Below, in pieces: positions 7,174 to 18,384 of a DNA stretch of 64,000 nt. The notes below the pieces were generated by a model. It was given only the letters and a program-made list of their open reading frames with translations, made no database searches and was not told the origin of the DNA. Each line of letters begins with the position of its first letter. The first letter of the stretch is position 1. This stretch comes from DATLGB01 sp963724135 (lineage in GTDB: Bacteria > Actinomycetota > Thermoleophilia > Solirubrobacterales > Solirubrobacteraceae), in NCBI GenBank assembly GCA_963724135.1, contig CAVRTA010000004.1, forward strand, positions 868,001-932,000. The letters are read 5' to 3'. The translations under genes were made by a program, and so were the position numbers.

Positions 7174-10100
7174 CTGTGTACGTCGAGCTCCACTGCCACT
7201 CCGCCTTCTCGTTCCTGGACGGGGCGTCGCTCCCGGACGAGCTGGTCGGCGCGGCCGCTGAGCTCGGCTATCGCGCGCTCGCGCTGACCGACCACAACGG
7301 CGTCTTCGGCTCGATGGAGCATGCGCAGGCGGCACGCGCGCTCGGCCTGCAGGCGATCCACGGCGCGGAGGTGGACGTCACCGATCCCCATGGCGTGCGC
7401 CACCTCACGCTGCTGGTGGAGGACCAGCGCGGCTGGAGCAACCTGTGCCGTGTCCTCACGCGCGCGCACGCGCACACGCGCGCGCCCGAGGGCGGGCGGA
7501 TCGTGGTGCCGCCGTCGGTCCCGCTCGAGGTGGTGCTCGAGCACGCGCAGGGCCTCGTGTGCCTGAGCGGGTGCGCGCGCCAGGGCGTGCGCGACGAGCC
7601 GACGCTGCGCCGGCTGCTGGAGGCCTTCGGGCCGTGACCGCTTCCGCGTCGAGCTGCAGCGGCCCTTCCTGCGCCATGACCGCACGCTCAACCGCGGTCT
7701 GGAGTCGGTGGCGCGGCGGCTCAGGGTGCCGTGCGTGGCGACCGGCAACGTCCACGCGCACGCGCGTGAGCGCGCACTGCTTCAGGACGCTTCGTCGCGA
7801 TCCGCGAGCACGCGACGCTCGACGCCTCGGAGCCGCTGCGACGCGGCAACCACGCGCACGTGCTGGCGTCGCCGCGGGCGATGGCGGCGCGCTTCGCCGA
7901 CCACCCGGACGCGGTGCGGGAGACGCTGCGGCTCGCCGAGCGGCTGACGCTTCGACCTCACCCACGACCTCGGCTACCGCTACCCGGGCGCCGAGGACGA
8001 CGCAGGCCGACCGCAAGCTCGCCGAGCTGTGCGCGGACGCGCTTCGACGGCCGCTACCCGATCGGGCATCGCTGCCGGGCCGAGGCGCTGGCCGCGGCTG
8101 GAGGAGGAGCTGCGCGTCATCCGCGCGCTCGGGCTGTCGGGCTTCTTCATCCTGCACTGGGAGCTGCTCGAGCTCGCGCGCGAGGTGGCGGCCGAGGTGC
8201 GGGGGCCGGACACGGTGCGGGCCCTGCTGCCGCCGGGACGGGGGCGCGGGTCGTCGGTGTCGTCGATCGTCTGCTACCTCACGGGGCTCTCGCACATCGA
8301 CCCGGTGGAGAACGAGCTCTTCCTCGGCCGCTTCCTCAACGAGGAGCTCACCGCGCTGCCGGACATCGACCTCGACTTCCCGCGCGACATCCGCGAGAAG
8401 CTGATCCCGCGCGTGCACGAGCGCTACGGCGCCGATCGCTCGGCGCTCGTCGCCGCGTTCCCGACCTATCGCTCGCGCGGCGCGATCCGCGAGATCGGCA
8501 AGGCGCTCGGGCTGCCGCCGGGGGAGATCGAGCGCGTCGCCCGGGTCGCGGAGCCGTGGGCGCAGGCGGTCGAGGAGGACGTCAACCTCGCGCTCGGCGC
8601 TGCGGCGGAGGTGGCGCAGGGAACGCACTCGGCCAGGGCGGCGGCATGCGGCGATGGGGGTCGCGACGTCACGCGAGGGCGGGCCGGACCCGGCGGTGCG
8701 CACAGCATGAGGCGGCACGGCGCGCATCGGAGGCGGCGCAGGCCTTCGCGCGCGACCGCGCGGCCGAGCGCGCGCGACGCGCACCGTGACGGCGACGCCC
8801 GCAACCTCTCCTGGTCGCCAGGCATTGGGCAGCGCGCCGCTGCGGGCACCGGCAAGCTGCGCGGCCGCTGGGGCTGGCTCTCCTTCCTTGCCGGGGAGGC
8901 GTACGGGCTGCCGCGCCACCTCTCCCAGCACCCGGGCGGGATGATCGTCGCGACGCGCCCGCTGATCGACTGCGTCCCGCTCGTCCCGGCCGCGATGGAG
9001 GGGCGGCAGATGTGCCACTGGGACAAGGACTCGTGCGCCGACGCGGGTTTTCTCAAGATCGACCTGCTCGGGCTGGGGATGCTGTCGGCGGTCGAGCGCG
9101 CGGTGGTGGAGATCGCGCGCACGCGGCGGCGAGCGGATCGACCTCAGCCGCATCCCCTACGACGACAAGCCGACCTACGAGGCGATCCAGAAGGCGGACA
9201 CGATGGGCGTCTTCCAGATCGAGAGCCGGGCGCAGATGCAGTCGCTGCTGCGCACGCAGCCGGAGACGCTGGACGACCTGACGATCCAGGTGGCGATCGT
9301 GCGGCCCGGGCCGATCGTCGGCGGCGCCGTCAACCCGTACATCGAGCGCAAGCAGAAGCTGCGCGACGACCCGGACTTCAAGGTGCCCTACGAGCACCCG
9401 GCGCTGCGAGCCGGTGCTCAAGGACACGCTGGGGACGATCATCTTCCAGGACCAGGTGCTCGAGGTCGCGATGGCGTTCGCCGGCTTCTCGCCCGGGGAG
9501 GCCGAGGGGCTGCGGCGCGCGATGAGCCGCAAGCGCTCGGCGGCGGCGATCGAGGCGCTATCACGAGCGTTTCGTCAGCGGCGCGCGCGCAGACGCACGG
9601 CGCCGACCGCGAGACCGCCGAACGCGTCTTCACGATGATCGCCGGCTTCTCGGGCTTCGGCTTCCCCAAGGCCCACGGCGCCGCCTTCGGGCTGCTCGCC
9701 TACCAGTCCACCTGGCTCCGCGTGCACTACAAGCCCGAGTTCACCTGCGCCCTGCTCAACGAGCAGCCGATGGGCTTCTATCCCTCGGACACGCTGATCC
9801 ACGAGTGCCAGCGGACCGGGATCGAGGTGCTGCCGCCCGACGTGAACCACTCGCAGGTGTTGTGCCACGTTGCGGAGGCCGGCTGCTCGCCGCCGGCGGC
9901 GTCCTCAGGGCTCCGGAAGCCGGCTATCCGCATTGGATTGGGCTACCTCAACGGTGCGCGGGCCGACGAGGTCGCGGCGGTCGTCGCCGAGCGGGAGGCG
10001 CGCGGCCCGTACCGCTCGCTGGGGGAGCTGGCCTCGCGCGCCGGCGCGGGGCGGCCCGCGCTGGCGGTGCTCGCGTGGTCGGGTGCGTGCGACTCGCTGA

Positions 10101-10750
10101 TCGGCGGGTCCTCCGAGCACGCGCGCCGCACCGCGCTGTGGCAGCTCGGCATCGCGTCGCCGGCGCAGCGCGCGGCCACGGGCGACCAGCTCGCGCTACC
10201 GCTGGAGCTGCCCGAGGCGCCGGCGCTGAGGCCGCTGGAGGCATGGGAGCGGATGGTCGCCGACTACGCGACGACCGGGGTCACCGCCGGGGCTCATCCG
10301 ATGGCGCTGGTACGCGAGGACCTGCCTCCCGACGTCGCCACGTCCGCCGACCTCGAGCGCCTGCGGCACAACACGCGCGTGCGGATCGGCGGTCTCGTAG
10401 TGGCGCGGCAGCGGCCCGCGACCGCGAACGGGATCGTGTTCATGCTGCTCGAGGACGAGTTCGGGACGATCAACCTCGTCGTCCCGCCGGCGACCTACGA
10501 CCGCGACCGCCTGGTCGTCCGCGGCGAGCCGCTCGTGTTCGCCGAAGGGCGCCTCGAGAAGCACCCGAAGGCCAACGGCGCGATCAACATCGTCATCGAC
10601 GGTCTGCGCCCGCTGGACACGAGCCGCATCGGCCCTGCCGCCGACGTCATCCCGCTGATCGTGCAGGACCCCGACGCCGGCCGCGAGGCGCGCGACTTCG
10701 CCGCCGTCGCGCCGCCGGTCACGAGCTTCGCCCAGGGGCGAAGGCGATAG
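7167..10750 (+). CDS. dnaE2: Error-prone DNA polymerase III alpha subunit DnaE2 (frame-disrupted)
   Basis: The translesion polymerase of the SOS mutasome. The PHP domain opens with VELHCHSAFSFLDGAS. The catalytic Asp cluster is LPDIDLDFPRDIREKL (near 8360), followed by LPRHLSQHPGGMIVATRP, the SHWDKDSC-type region (HWDKDSCADAGFLKIDLLG), TIIFQDQVLEVA, FPKAHGAAFGLLAYQS and a C-terminal OB fold. Reading requires about ten frame changes, near 7633, 7788, 7948, 7998, 8042, 8088, 9126, 9412 and 9562. A stretch at about 8600-8860 matches no DnaE2 sequence. All catalytic motifs survive, so most breaks look like sequence errors. Start GTG 7167; GTG 7176 is an alternative. Confidence 0.8.
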
Positions 10751-10763
10751 GGTTCCGCCGCGC

Positions 10764-11264
10764 ATGGCAGTGCTCATTTTCGTCCTGTTCTGGATCGCGG
10801 TGGCGGTCGGCCTGGTCGTTCTCGGGCTGCGCTCGGGCCGGCGCGGGCAGCCCGGCGGCGTTCAGATGCGCCGCGGTGGGCGCTGGTACTGGTACGCGAG
10901 CTTCGCGTTCGTCCTGCTCGGCTTCGGCGGCGGGATCCCGATCGCCTCGAGCCTGGGACGCGTCGACGACAGCAAGACCAACCCCCGGGCCGGCATCAAG
11001 GAGCTGACCGCGGCCGAGGAGCACGGCCGCGAGCTGTTCTCCCAGTTCTGCTCGATGTGCCACTCGCTCGACGCCGCCAGCGCCGTCGCGCAGGTCGGCC
11101 CGGACCTGGACAACCTGCGCCCGACCAAGGCGCTCGTGATCGACGCCATCGAGAAGGGTCGCGCGCGCGGCAACGGTGCGATGGCGCCGAACCTCGTCGT
11201 GGGTGAGGACGCCGAGGACGTCGCCGAGTTCGTCGCGGTGGCGGTCGGCAAGAAGGACGAGTAG
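10764..11264 (+). CDS. Membrane-anchored cytochrome c
   Basis: 166 residues. Two N-terminal membrane segments (residues 3-21 and 44-62) precede a class I cytochrome c domain with the haem-attachment site CSMCH (96-100) and a likely Met ligand in NGAMAPN (M140). It probably carries electrons on the outer face of the membrane. A TAGGGT box overlaps the dnaE2 stop, 10 nt before the ATG, so it can be expressed independently of SOS. No oxidase gene is nearby. Confidence 0.8.
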   Translation: MAVLIFVLFWIAVAVGLVVLGLRSGRRGQPGGVQMRRGGRWYWYASFAFVLLGFGGGIPIASSLGRVDDSKTNPRAGIKELTAAEEHGRELFSQFCSMCHSLDAASAVAQVGPDLDNLRPTKALVIDAIEKGRARGNGAMAPNLVVGEDAEDVAEFVAVAVGKKDE

Positions 11265-11288
11265 GGGATACGCGGTTACCCCGCGCGC

Positions 11289-11330
11289 TCACCCGCGACT
11301 CACCCGCAGCTCACCTGACGGTCTCACCCC
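11289..11330 (+). promoter_or_regulatory. Direct repeats of TCACCYG with 11-nt period
   Basis: TCACCCG starts at 11289 and 11300, TCACCTG at 11311 and TCACCCC at 11324. The first three copies are spaced exactly 11 nt, one helical turn, as in binding sites of OmpR/PhoB-family response regulators (PHO boxes, mycobacterial PhoP). The array lies between the cytochrome gene and the small membrane protein gene at 11488. The rest of 11265-11487 shows no gene. Confidence 0.45.
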
Positions 11331-11474
11331 AGGATCCGCCTCGCGAGGGGAGGTGAAACCCTGCTGTGGAGCCGATTATTCCCGTACAAGATTTCCGGGG
11401 ACGGAACACAGGGGGTGACGATTCGGGGGCCTGGCGGGGCCCCCGAGTCGTTGGGCGGCGAGGCCAGACGCCGC

Positions 11475-11480
11475 TACCGT
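11475..11480 (+). promoter_or_regulatory. -10 box (TACCGT), leaderless arrangement
   Basis: TACCGT lies 7 nt before the ATG at 11488, with no Shine-Dalgarno between them. Confidence 0.35.
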
Positions 11481-11487
11481 CCGACGC

Positions 11488-11721
11488 ATGGGCGATTCTC
11501 AGCTCGTCATGGCTGACCTGTACGACCATCAGCAGGAGCCGCGGACCTCCGCACGCCGGCGGACCGTGACCATCACCGGCCATCCGGAGCCGTTCGTGGT
11601 CCGTCGCCGCCCGAGCCGCACGTTCGACGAGCGCGTGGCGCGGCGCCCGGATCGCGTTGCCGGCTGGGCGTGCGCGATGGGCCTGATGCTGATCCTCCTC
11701 GCCATCCTGACCGCGCACTGA
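11488..11721 (+). CDS. Small single-pass membrane protein
   Basis: 77 residues, not recognised. A basic, Arg-rich N-terminal 55 residues (RRTVTITGHPEPFVVRRRPSR) is followed by one C-terminal membrane helix (GWACAMGLMLILLAILTA). The likely topology is N-in, tail-anchored. ATG 11509 is an alternative start. The upstream 11-nt direct repeats may control it. Confidence 0.5.
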   Translation: MGDSQLVMADLYDHQQEPRTSARRRTVTITGHPEPFVVRRRPSRTFDERVARRPDRVAGWACAMGLMLILLAILTAH

Positions 11722-11740
11722 GCCGCCGGCCGCGGCTACA

Positions 11741-11755
11741 CTTACTTCAAGTAAG
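11741..11755 (+). promoter_or_regulatory. HxlR-type operator
   Basis: CTTACTTCAAGTAAG is a perfect 7-bp palindrome around one base. It matches the TTACTT-N-AAGTAA sites bound by HxlR/YodB-family regulators, and the second gene of the operon it precedes encodes an HxlR protein. Confidence 0.65.
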
Positions 11756-11799
11756 AGCGTCCCCGCCCCGGGGCCAGTGCACGGGAAGTGAAGCTGAAT

Positions 11800-12363
11800 A
11801 TGGCCACGATGAGCCGGTTCAAGATCCATGACGAGGAGTCCGCCCCTCAGGCAGCGCGGCCCATCCTCAAGTCGGCGCTGCGCGGCGGCGGGCAGCTCCC
11901 GAACTTCCTCGGCGTTCTCGGCGGCGCACCCTCCGCGTTGCGCGGCTACGTCCGCCTGCGTGCCGAGTTGCGCAACAACGCTCTGCCCACCGGGGCGGTC
12001 GAGCGGATAGCGCTCGCCGCCGCCAGAGTCCACCACGCCCAGCCCGACCTGACGCACCACAGCCGCGCCGCGCGTGCAGCGGGTATCGGGATCGACGAGA
12101 TCATGCGCGCGCAGCGCTGGTCGTCGGAGAAGCCGGAGCTGCACGCGCTGCTGCAGTTTCTCAAGCCGCTCGCGCTGCACAGGGGCGAGGTACCGGCCGC
12201 AGTCCATGAGAGCGCCAGGGAGGCCGGCTGGTCCGAGGAGCAGCTGATCGAGGCGATCGCCGTCCTCGCGCTGGAGATGTTCGTCGCGATGGTCGACGTG
12301 GCCGGCGACGTCCCGGTCGACGCCACGAGCGAGGGCACGCGCCAGCTCAAGGCCGTCGCATGA
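11800..12363 (+). CDS. Carboxymuconolactone decarboxylase/AhpD-fold protein
   Basis: 187 residues, all-helical AhpD-like fold. It reads LPNFLGVLGGAPSALRGYVRLRAELR and GAVERIALAAARVHHAQPDLTHHSRAARAAG, the second being the position of the AhpD ExxxCxxCxxxH site. Both Cys are absent here (only His remain), so disulphide peroxidase activity is not expected. Start chosen at ATG 11800; GTG 11788 and ATG 11809 are alternatives. The gene lies behind an HxlR operator and overlaps the HxlR gene by 4 nt (ATGA), so it is the likely effector gene of an HxlR switch. Confidence 0.7.
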   Translation: MATMSRFKIHDEESAPQAARPILKSALRGGGQLPNFLGVLGGAPSALRGYVRLRAELRNNALPTGAVERIALAAARVHHAQPDLTHHSRAARAAGIGIDEIMRAQRWSSEKPELHALLQFLKPLALHRGEVPAAVHESAREAGWSEEQLIEAIAVLALEMFVAMVDVAGDVPVDATSEGTRQLKAVA

Positions 12364-12758
12364 TGGACGGGCTGCGCCGCACGGCCGTCGCCACCCAGGT
12401 GCCGCCGGGCGAGTGCTGCCCTCACCTCCACGAGGCGGTCGAGCTCGTCGGCAAGCGCTGGTCGGGCGCGATCATCTCGGTCCTGCTCGACAACCGCGAG
12501 CCGATGCGCTTCTCCGAGGTCGGCCAGGCGATCCCGCAGCTGTCCGACCGCCTGCTCTCCGAGCGCATGAAGGAGCTCGAGGCGCGCGGGATCGTCGAGC
12601 GCCACGTCCACGCCGAGGCGCCCGTGCGCGTCGAGTACACGCTCACGACGATGGGCCGCGACCTCGGGCCCGCCCTGCGGGAGCTTCGCCAGCTGGGCGC
12701 TGCACTACCTCGATTGATTGGCCGCCGGGACAAAGGGATGCGACGCCTGCGCGGTTAG
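12360..12758 (+). CDS. HxlR-family transcriptional regulator
   Basis: 132 residues: CCPHLHEAVELVGKRWSGAIISVLL, RFSEVGQAIPQLSDRLLSERMKELEARGIVER, VEYTLTTMGRDL. This is the HxlR (DUF24) winged helix, with N-terminal Cys (ECCP) that can act as redox or electrophile sensors in this family. The reading frame probably slips near 12682: dropping one T gives the family-like end ELASWALHYLD with a stop near 12716. Otherwise the tail is an unusual Arg-rich run. It likely represses its own operon through the palindrome at 11741. Confidence 0.8.
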   Translation: MMDGLRRTAVATQVPPGECCPHLHEAVELVGKRWSGAIISVLLDNREPMRFSEVGQAIPQLSDRLLSERMKELEARGIVERHVHAEAPVRVEYTLTTMGRDLGPALRELRQLGAALPRLIGRRDKGMRRLRG

Positions 12759-12761
12759 GCT
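12756..12761 (+). promoter_or_regulatory. -10 box (TAGGCT) of glutamine synthetase
   Basis: TAGGCT sits 7 nt upstream of the GTG at 12769, with no Shine-Dalgarno between; leaderless arrangement. Confidence 0.45.
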
Positions 12762-12768
12762 GGCCGCC

Positions 12769-14105
12769 GTGAGCGAGCTGCCCAACACCGCGGAAGACGT
12801 CAAGGCCTACGTCGAGGACCGCGGCATCCGCTTCATCCGGCTCTGGTTCACCGACATCCTCGGGCGCCTGAAGTCGTTCTCCATCAACGCCGCCGAGCTC
12901 GAGGACGCCTTCGAGGGCGGCATGGGCTTCGACGGCTCCTCGATCACGGGGTTCAACCCGATCGAGGAGTCCGACATGATCGCGGTGCCCGACGCGGCGA
13001 CGTTCAACCTCTGCCGATGGCGCGAGGGCGACGACGTCGCGCGCATGTTCGCCGACATCCAGACGCCGGAGCGCGCGCCCTACGAGGGCGATCCGCGCCA
13101 CGTCCTGCGCCGCGCCGAGGAGCGCATGAAGTCGCATGGGCTTCGACCACTTCTACGTCGGCCCCGAGCTCGAGTACTTCTACTTCAAGGACTCCACGCT
13201 CGACCGAGGTGCTCGACGAGGGCGGCTACTTCGATCTGACCACGCTCGACGCCGGCTCCGACGTCCGCCGCGACACCGTGCTCGCGCTCGAGCAGCTCGG
13301 CATCCACGTCGAGTACTCCCACCACGAGGTCGGGCCGTCGCAGCACGAGATCGACATCCGCTACGCCGACGCGCTGAAGATGGCCGACGACTGCATGACC
13401 TACCGCATCACGGTCAAGGAGTACGCGCTCAAGTACGGCTGGCACGCGACCTTCATGCCCAAGCCGCTGTTCGGCGAGAACGGCTCCGGCATGCACACGC
13501 ACATGAGCCTGTTCAAGGGCGACAAGAACGCCTTCTTCGATCCCGACGACACGTACTTCCTCTCCGACATCGGCAAGGCGTTCATCGCCGGCCAGCTGCG
13601 CCATTCGCGGGAGATCTGCTCGATCTTCGCCCAGTGGGTGAACTCCTACAAGCGGCTCGTGCCCGGCTACGAGGCGCCGGTCTACAGCGCCTGGTCGCGC
13701 CGCAACCGCTCGGCGCTCGTGCGCGTCCCGCTCTACCACCCGGGCAAGGAGGGCGCGACGCGGATGGAGCTGCGCTGCCCCGACCCCGCGTGCAACCCCT
13801 ACCTGACCTTCGCGGTCCTGCTGCACGCCGGGCTCGAGGGCATCGAGAAGGGCTACGAGCTGCCCGAGCCGATGGAGAAGAACCTCTACCACCTGACTCC
13901 CGACGAGCGCCGCCGGCTCGGCATCGAGCAGCTCCCGGAGACGCTCGGCGAGGCGATCGAGCTGACCGCCGAGTCCGAGCTGTGCCTGCGCGCGCTCGGC
14001 GAGCACGTCTTCAACCGCTACATCGAGATCAAGCGCTCCGAGTGGGAGGACTACCGCGTCCAGGTCACGCCCTGGGAGCTCGAGCGCTACCTGGCCATCC
14101 TGTAG
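12769..14105 (+). CDS. glnA: Glutamine synthetase, type I (frame-disrupted)
   Basis: The ATP-dependent ligase that makes glutamine from glutamate and ammonia. Beta-grasp N-terminus: RFIRLWFTDILGRLKSF and GMGFDGSSITGF. Catalytic domain: ELEYFYFKDS, GWHATFMPKPLFGENGSGMHTH, the RNRSALVRVP nucleotide loop and NLYHLTPDERRRLG at the place of the adenylylation Tyr loop. About 445 residues when read through two single-base breaks: an extra C near 13134 and another near 13208. Both are repaired by one deletion. This is a normally essential gene and every motif is present, so these are probably sequence errors. Confidence 0.85.
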
Positions 14106-14112
14106 AGGAGGC

Positions 14113-16006
<1,894 letters not shown>

Positions 16007-16009
16007 CGA

Positions 16010-16015
16010 TAGCTT
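16010..16015 (+). promoter_or_regulatory. -10 box (TAGCTT) of ridA
   Basis: TAGCTT lies 8 nt before the ridA ATG, within the 17-bp gap to the divergent DUF255 gene. There is no room for a leader. Confidence 0.4.
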
Positions 16016-16023
16016 GCGTCTCC

Positions 16024-16416
16024 ATGAGCCATCATCGCGAAACCGTCTCGGCAGCGGGCGCTCCCGAGGCGGTCGGCCCGTACGTCCACGCCGTCAAGGC
16101 CGGGGGGCTGATCTTCTGCTCCGGCCAGATCCCGTTGCACCCGACGACCGGGGAGCTCGTCGGCCAGACCGCGGCCGAGCAGGCCCGCCAGTGCCTGGAG
16201 AACCTCAGCGCGGTCGCCAGCGCCGCCGGAGCGAGCCTCACCGACGCCGTGCGCTGCACGGTCTACCTCGTCGAGATGGGCGACTTCGCGGAGGTCAACG
16301 ACGTCTACGCGGGCTACTTCGGTGATGGCTTCCCCGCCCGGGTGGCCTTCGGGGTGAGCGCCCTGCCGCGCGGCGCCCGGGTCGAGATCGATGCCATCCT
16401 CGCCGCGCCTGAGTGA
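16024..16416 (+). CDS. ridA: RidA family enamine/imine deaminase
   Basis: 130 residues, single YjgF/RidA domain: GPYVHAVKAGGLIFCSGQIPLHP, QTAAEQARQCLENLSAVASAAG, FPARVAFGVSALPRGARVEIDAI. The Arg of PARVAF and the Glu of VEIDA are the conserved active-site positions of hydrolytic RidA. It hydrolyses reactive enamines such as 2-aminocrotonate. It overlaps the threonine deaminase gene by 26 nt, and that enzyme produces exactly this enamine, so the pair is functionally coherent. Confidence 0.9.
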   Translation: MSHHRETVSAAGAPEAVGPYVHAVKAGGLIFCSGQIPLHPTTGELVGQTAAEQARQCLENLSAVASAAGASLTDAVRCTVYLVEMGDFAEVNDVYAGYFGDGFPARVAFGVSALPRGARVEIDAILAAPE

Positions 16417-17563
16417 CATCGAGGCTGCGCGGCCCGCGGTCGACCGGATCGCGCGGCGCACCCCGGTCGTCACCAGCCGCATGCTCACGCAGCGGACCGG
16501 CTCGCCTGTCGTGCTCAAGGCCGAGAACCTGCAGCGGACCGGCTCGTTCAAGGTCCGCGGCGCGGCGGCCAAACTGGACGCGCTCGGCGCCGCCTGCGAA
16601 ACGGGCGTGGTCGCGGCCAGCGCGGGTAACCACGGCCAGGGCGTGGCCGCGGCGGCCGCCGCGCGGCACGTCCCGTGCGACGTCTTCGTGCCCGACGCCG
16701 CAGCGATCGCGAAGGAGGAGGCGATCGTCGCTCAGGGAGCGACAGTGCACCGCGGGGGCGAGGGGATCGGCGACTGCCTCGAGCGCGCCCGCGCCTACGC
16801 GACCGAGCACGGCCGGGCCTTCGTGCACCCCTACGACGACGCCGACGTCATCGCGGGGCAGGGGTCAGTGGGCCTCGAGCTCGCCGAGGACGTCGCCGAC
16901 CTGGCCACGGTCGTCGTGCCGATCGGCGGCGGCGGGCTCGCAGCCGGGACGGCGATCGCCGTCAAGGGCCGCGACCCGCGTGTCCGGGTCGTCGGCGTGC
17001 GCGCCGCCGCGGCGGCGGCGGGACTGACCATCGCCGACGGCATCGCCGTCAAGCGCCCCGGCGCGCTGACGCAGCCGCTGCTCGACGAGTGGCTCGACGA
17101 CATCGTCAGCGTCGGCGAGGACGAGATCGCCGAGGCGATGTTCCTGTGCCTCGAGCGCGCCAAGCTCGTCGTCGAGGGGGCGGGCGCCGCTGCCGTGGCG
17201 GCGCTGCTGTCCGGCCGCGCCGAGGCCGCTGGCACCGGCACGACCGTCGCGATCCTGTCCGGTGGCAACGTCGACGCAGGACTGCTCGCGTCGGTCGCGC
17301 GCCGCCACGAGTCGCTGCTGGGACGCCGGCTGGTCGTCCTCACGCGCGTGCCCGACCGCCCGGGCAACCTCGCCGCGCTGCTGGAGACGGTCGCCGCGAC
17401 GGGTGCCAACCTGGTCGAGGTCTCGCACATGCGCGAGGGCATCGACCTGCACGTCCGCGAGACCGCGGTCCAGCTCATCCTCGAGACGCGCGGGCGCGAC
17501 CACGCCGACGCCGTGCTGGCGACGATGGGCGACGCCGGCTACTCAGCCGAGGTGCTGCACTGA
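16391..17563 (+). CDS. ilvA: Threonine ammonia-lyase
   Basis: 390 residues. A PLP fold type II domain has the Schiff-base Lys in RTGSFKVRG (K54), the Asn loop SAGNHGQGVA and the phosphate-binding glycines VPIGGGGLAAG. A short C-terminal ACT domain (VVLTRVPDRPGNLAALLETVAATGANLVEVSH) follows. It deaminates threonine to 2-oxobutyrate by way of aminocrotonate. The one-ACT-domain length fits the catabolic/TdcB-like form found in actinobacteria, so feedback control by isoleucine is uncertain. Its 3' end overlaps the convergent GntR gene by 21 bp. Confidence 0.88.
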   Translation: MPSSPRLSDIEAARPAVDRIARRTPVVTSRMLTQRTGSPVVLKAENLQRTGSFKVRGAAAKLDALGAACETGVVAASAGNHGQGVAAAAAARHVPCDVFVPDAAAIAKEEAIVAQGATVHRGGEGIGDCLERARAYATEHGRAFVHPYDDADVIAGQGSVGLELAEDVADLATVVVPIGGGGLAAGTAIAVKGRDPRVRVVGVRAAAAAAGLTIADGIAVKRPGALTQPLLDEWLDDIVSVGEDEIAEAMFLCLERAKLVVEGAGAAAVAALLSGRAEAAGTGTTVAILSGGNVDAGLLASVARRHESLLGRRLVVLTRVPDRPGNLAALLETVAATGANLVEVSHMREGIDLHVRETAVQLILETRGRDHADAVLATMGDAGYSAEVLH

Positions 17564-18274
17564 GAGCGACCCGTTGACGAGCCGGCCGAGCAGCCGCTCG
17601 GTCGCCTCGAGGTGCTCGCGCATGGCGTCACGGGCGCCGGAGACGTCGGCGCGGGCGACGGCCTCGGCGATCGCGCAGTGCTGGCTCAGGCAGTCCTGGC
17701 GCGTCACGCCGGTCGGGGAGACGGAGGCGAGCAGGTCCGACAGCTCGCCCTGCATGGACGTCATCGCGGCCAGGAACCGGCCGCTGTCGGCCGCCGCGGC
17801 GAGCTCCAGGTGAAACGAGGCGTCCGCGCGCCGGAACTGCGCCCAGGGGGCGTCCGCCGGCGGAAGGTTCGCGGCCGTCTCGAGCAGCTCCTCGCGCTGC
17901 GTGTCGGTCGCGCGCTCGGCCGCCAGCCCCGCGGTGCCGAGCTCGAGCGTCATGCGCCAGTCCAGGACGGCGCGGGTGCGCTCAGGTGGAAAAGGGGCGG
18001 GGGAGGCCACCGGAGGGGTCTCGGCGACGAACGTTCCGCCCGCCCGGCCGCGCATCGCGTGCAGATGGCCGGACCCGGTCAGCGTCGCCAGCGCCTGGCG
18101 CAGGGTCGAACGCGAGATTCCGAGCTGCTCGGCCAACTCGCGCTCGGGCGGGAGCCTGGACCCGGGGGGCAGGAGCCCGATGCGGATGGCCGTTCCGAGC
18201 CGCTCGACGGTGTGCTCGTACGTGCTCGGCGCCGCCACAGGCGAGAAGACGCTCATGATCGCCAGGTCGCCCAT
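17543..18274 (-). CDS. GntR/FadR-family transcriptional regulator
   Basis: About 243 residues. An N-terminal winged helix (AIRIGLLPPGSRLPPERELAEQLGISRSTLRQALATLTGSGHL) is followed by an all-helical FCD ligand domain (RAVLDWRMTLELGTAGLAAERAT, FHLELAAAADSGRF, EHLEATERLL). The start is uncertain: ATG 18274 (MGDLAIM) or ATG 18256 (MSVFSPV). A longer frame to 18388 would add an Arg-rich stretch unlike the family. It lies 110 nt downstream of an acyl-CoA ligase on the same strand, so acyl-CoA or fatty acid sensing is plausible but not shown. Confidence 0.8.
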   Translation of the reverse strand: MGDLAIMSVFSPVAAPSTYEHTVERLGTAIRIGLLPPGSRLPPERELAEQLGISRSTLRQALATLTGSGHLHAMRGRAGGTFVAETPPVASPAPFPPERTRAVLDWRMTLELGTAGLAAERATDTQREELLETAANLPPADAPWAQFRRADASFHLELAAAADSGRFLAAMTSMQGELSDLLASVSPTGVTRQDCLSQHCAIAEAVARADVSGARDAMREHLEATERLLGRLVNGSLSVQHLG

Positions 18275-18384
18275 TTCCCACTCAACGATCCAGCACGCAA
18301 CAACTTTCGGTGCAATTCGTTCAGTGTCAGAGCAAAGGCGGCGCCGCCGGCGGCCTCGCAGCCGTGCCGGTGCGACCGCGGAGT

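Noticed and set aside
7167..9600. Programmed frameshifting in dnaE2
   Set aside because: About ten shifts at unrelated sequences without slippery heptamers cannot be programmed.
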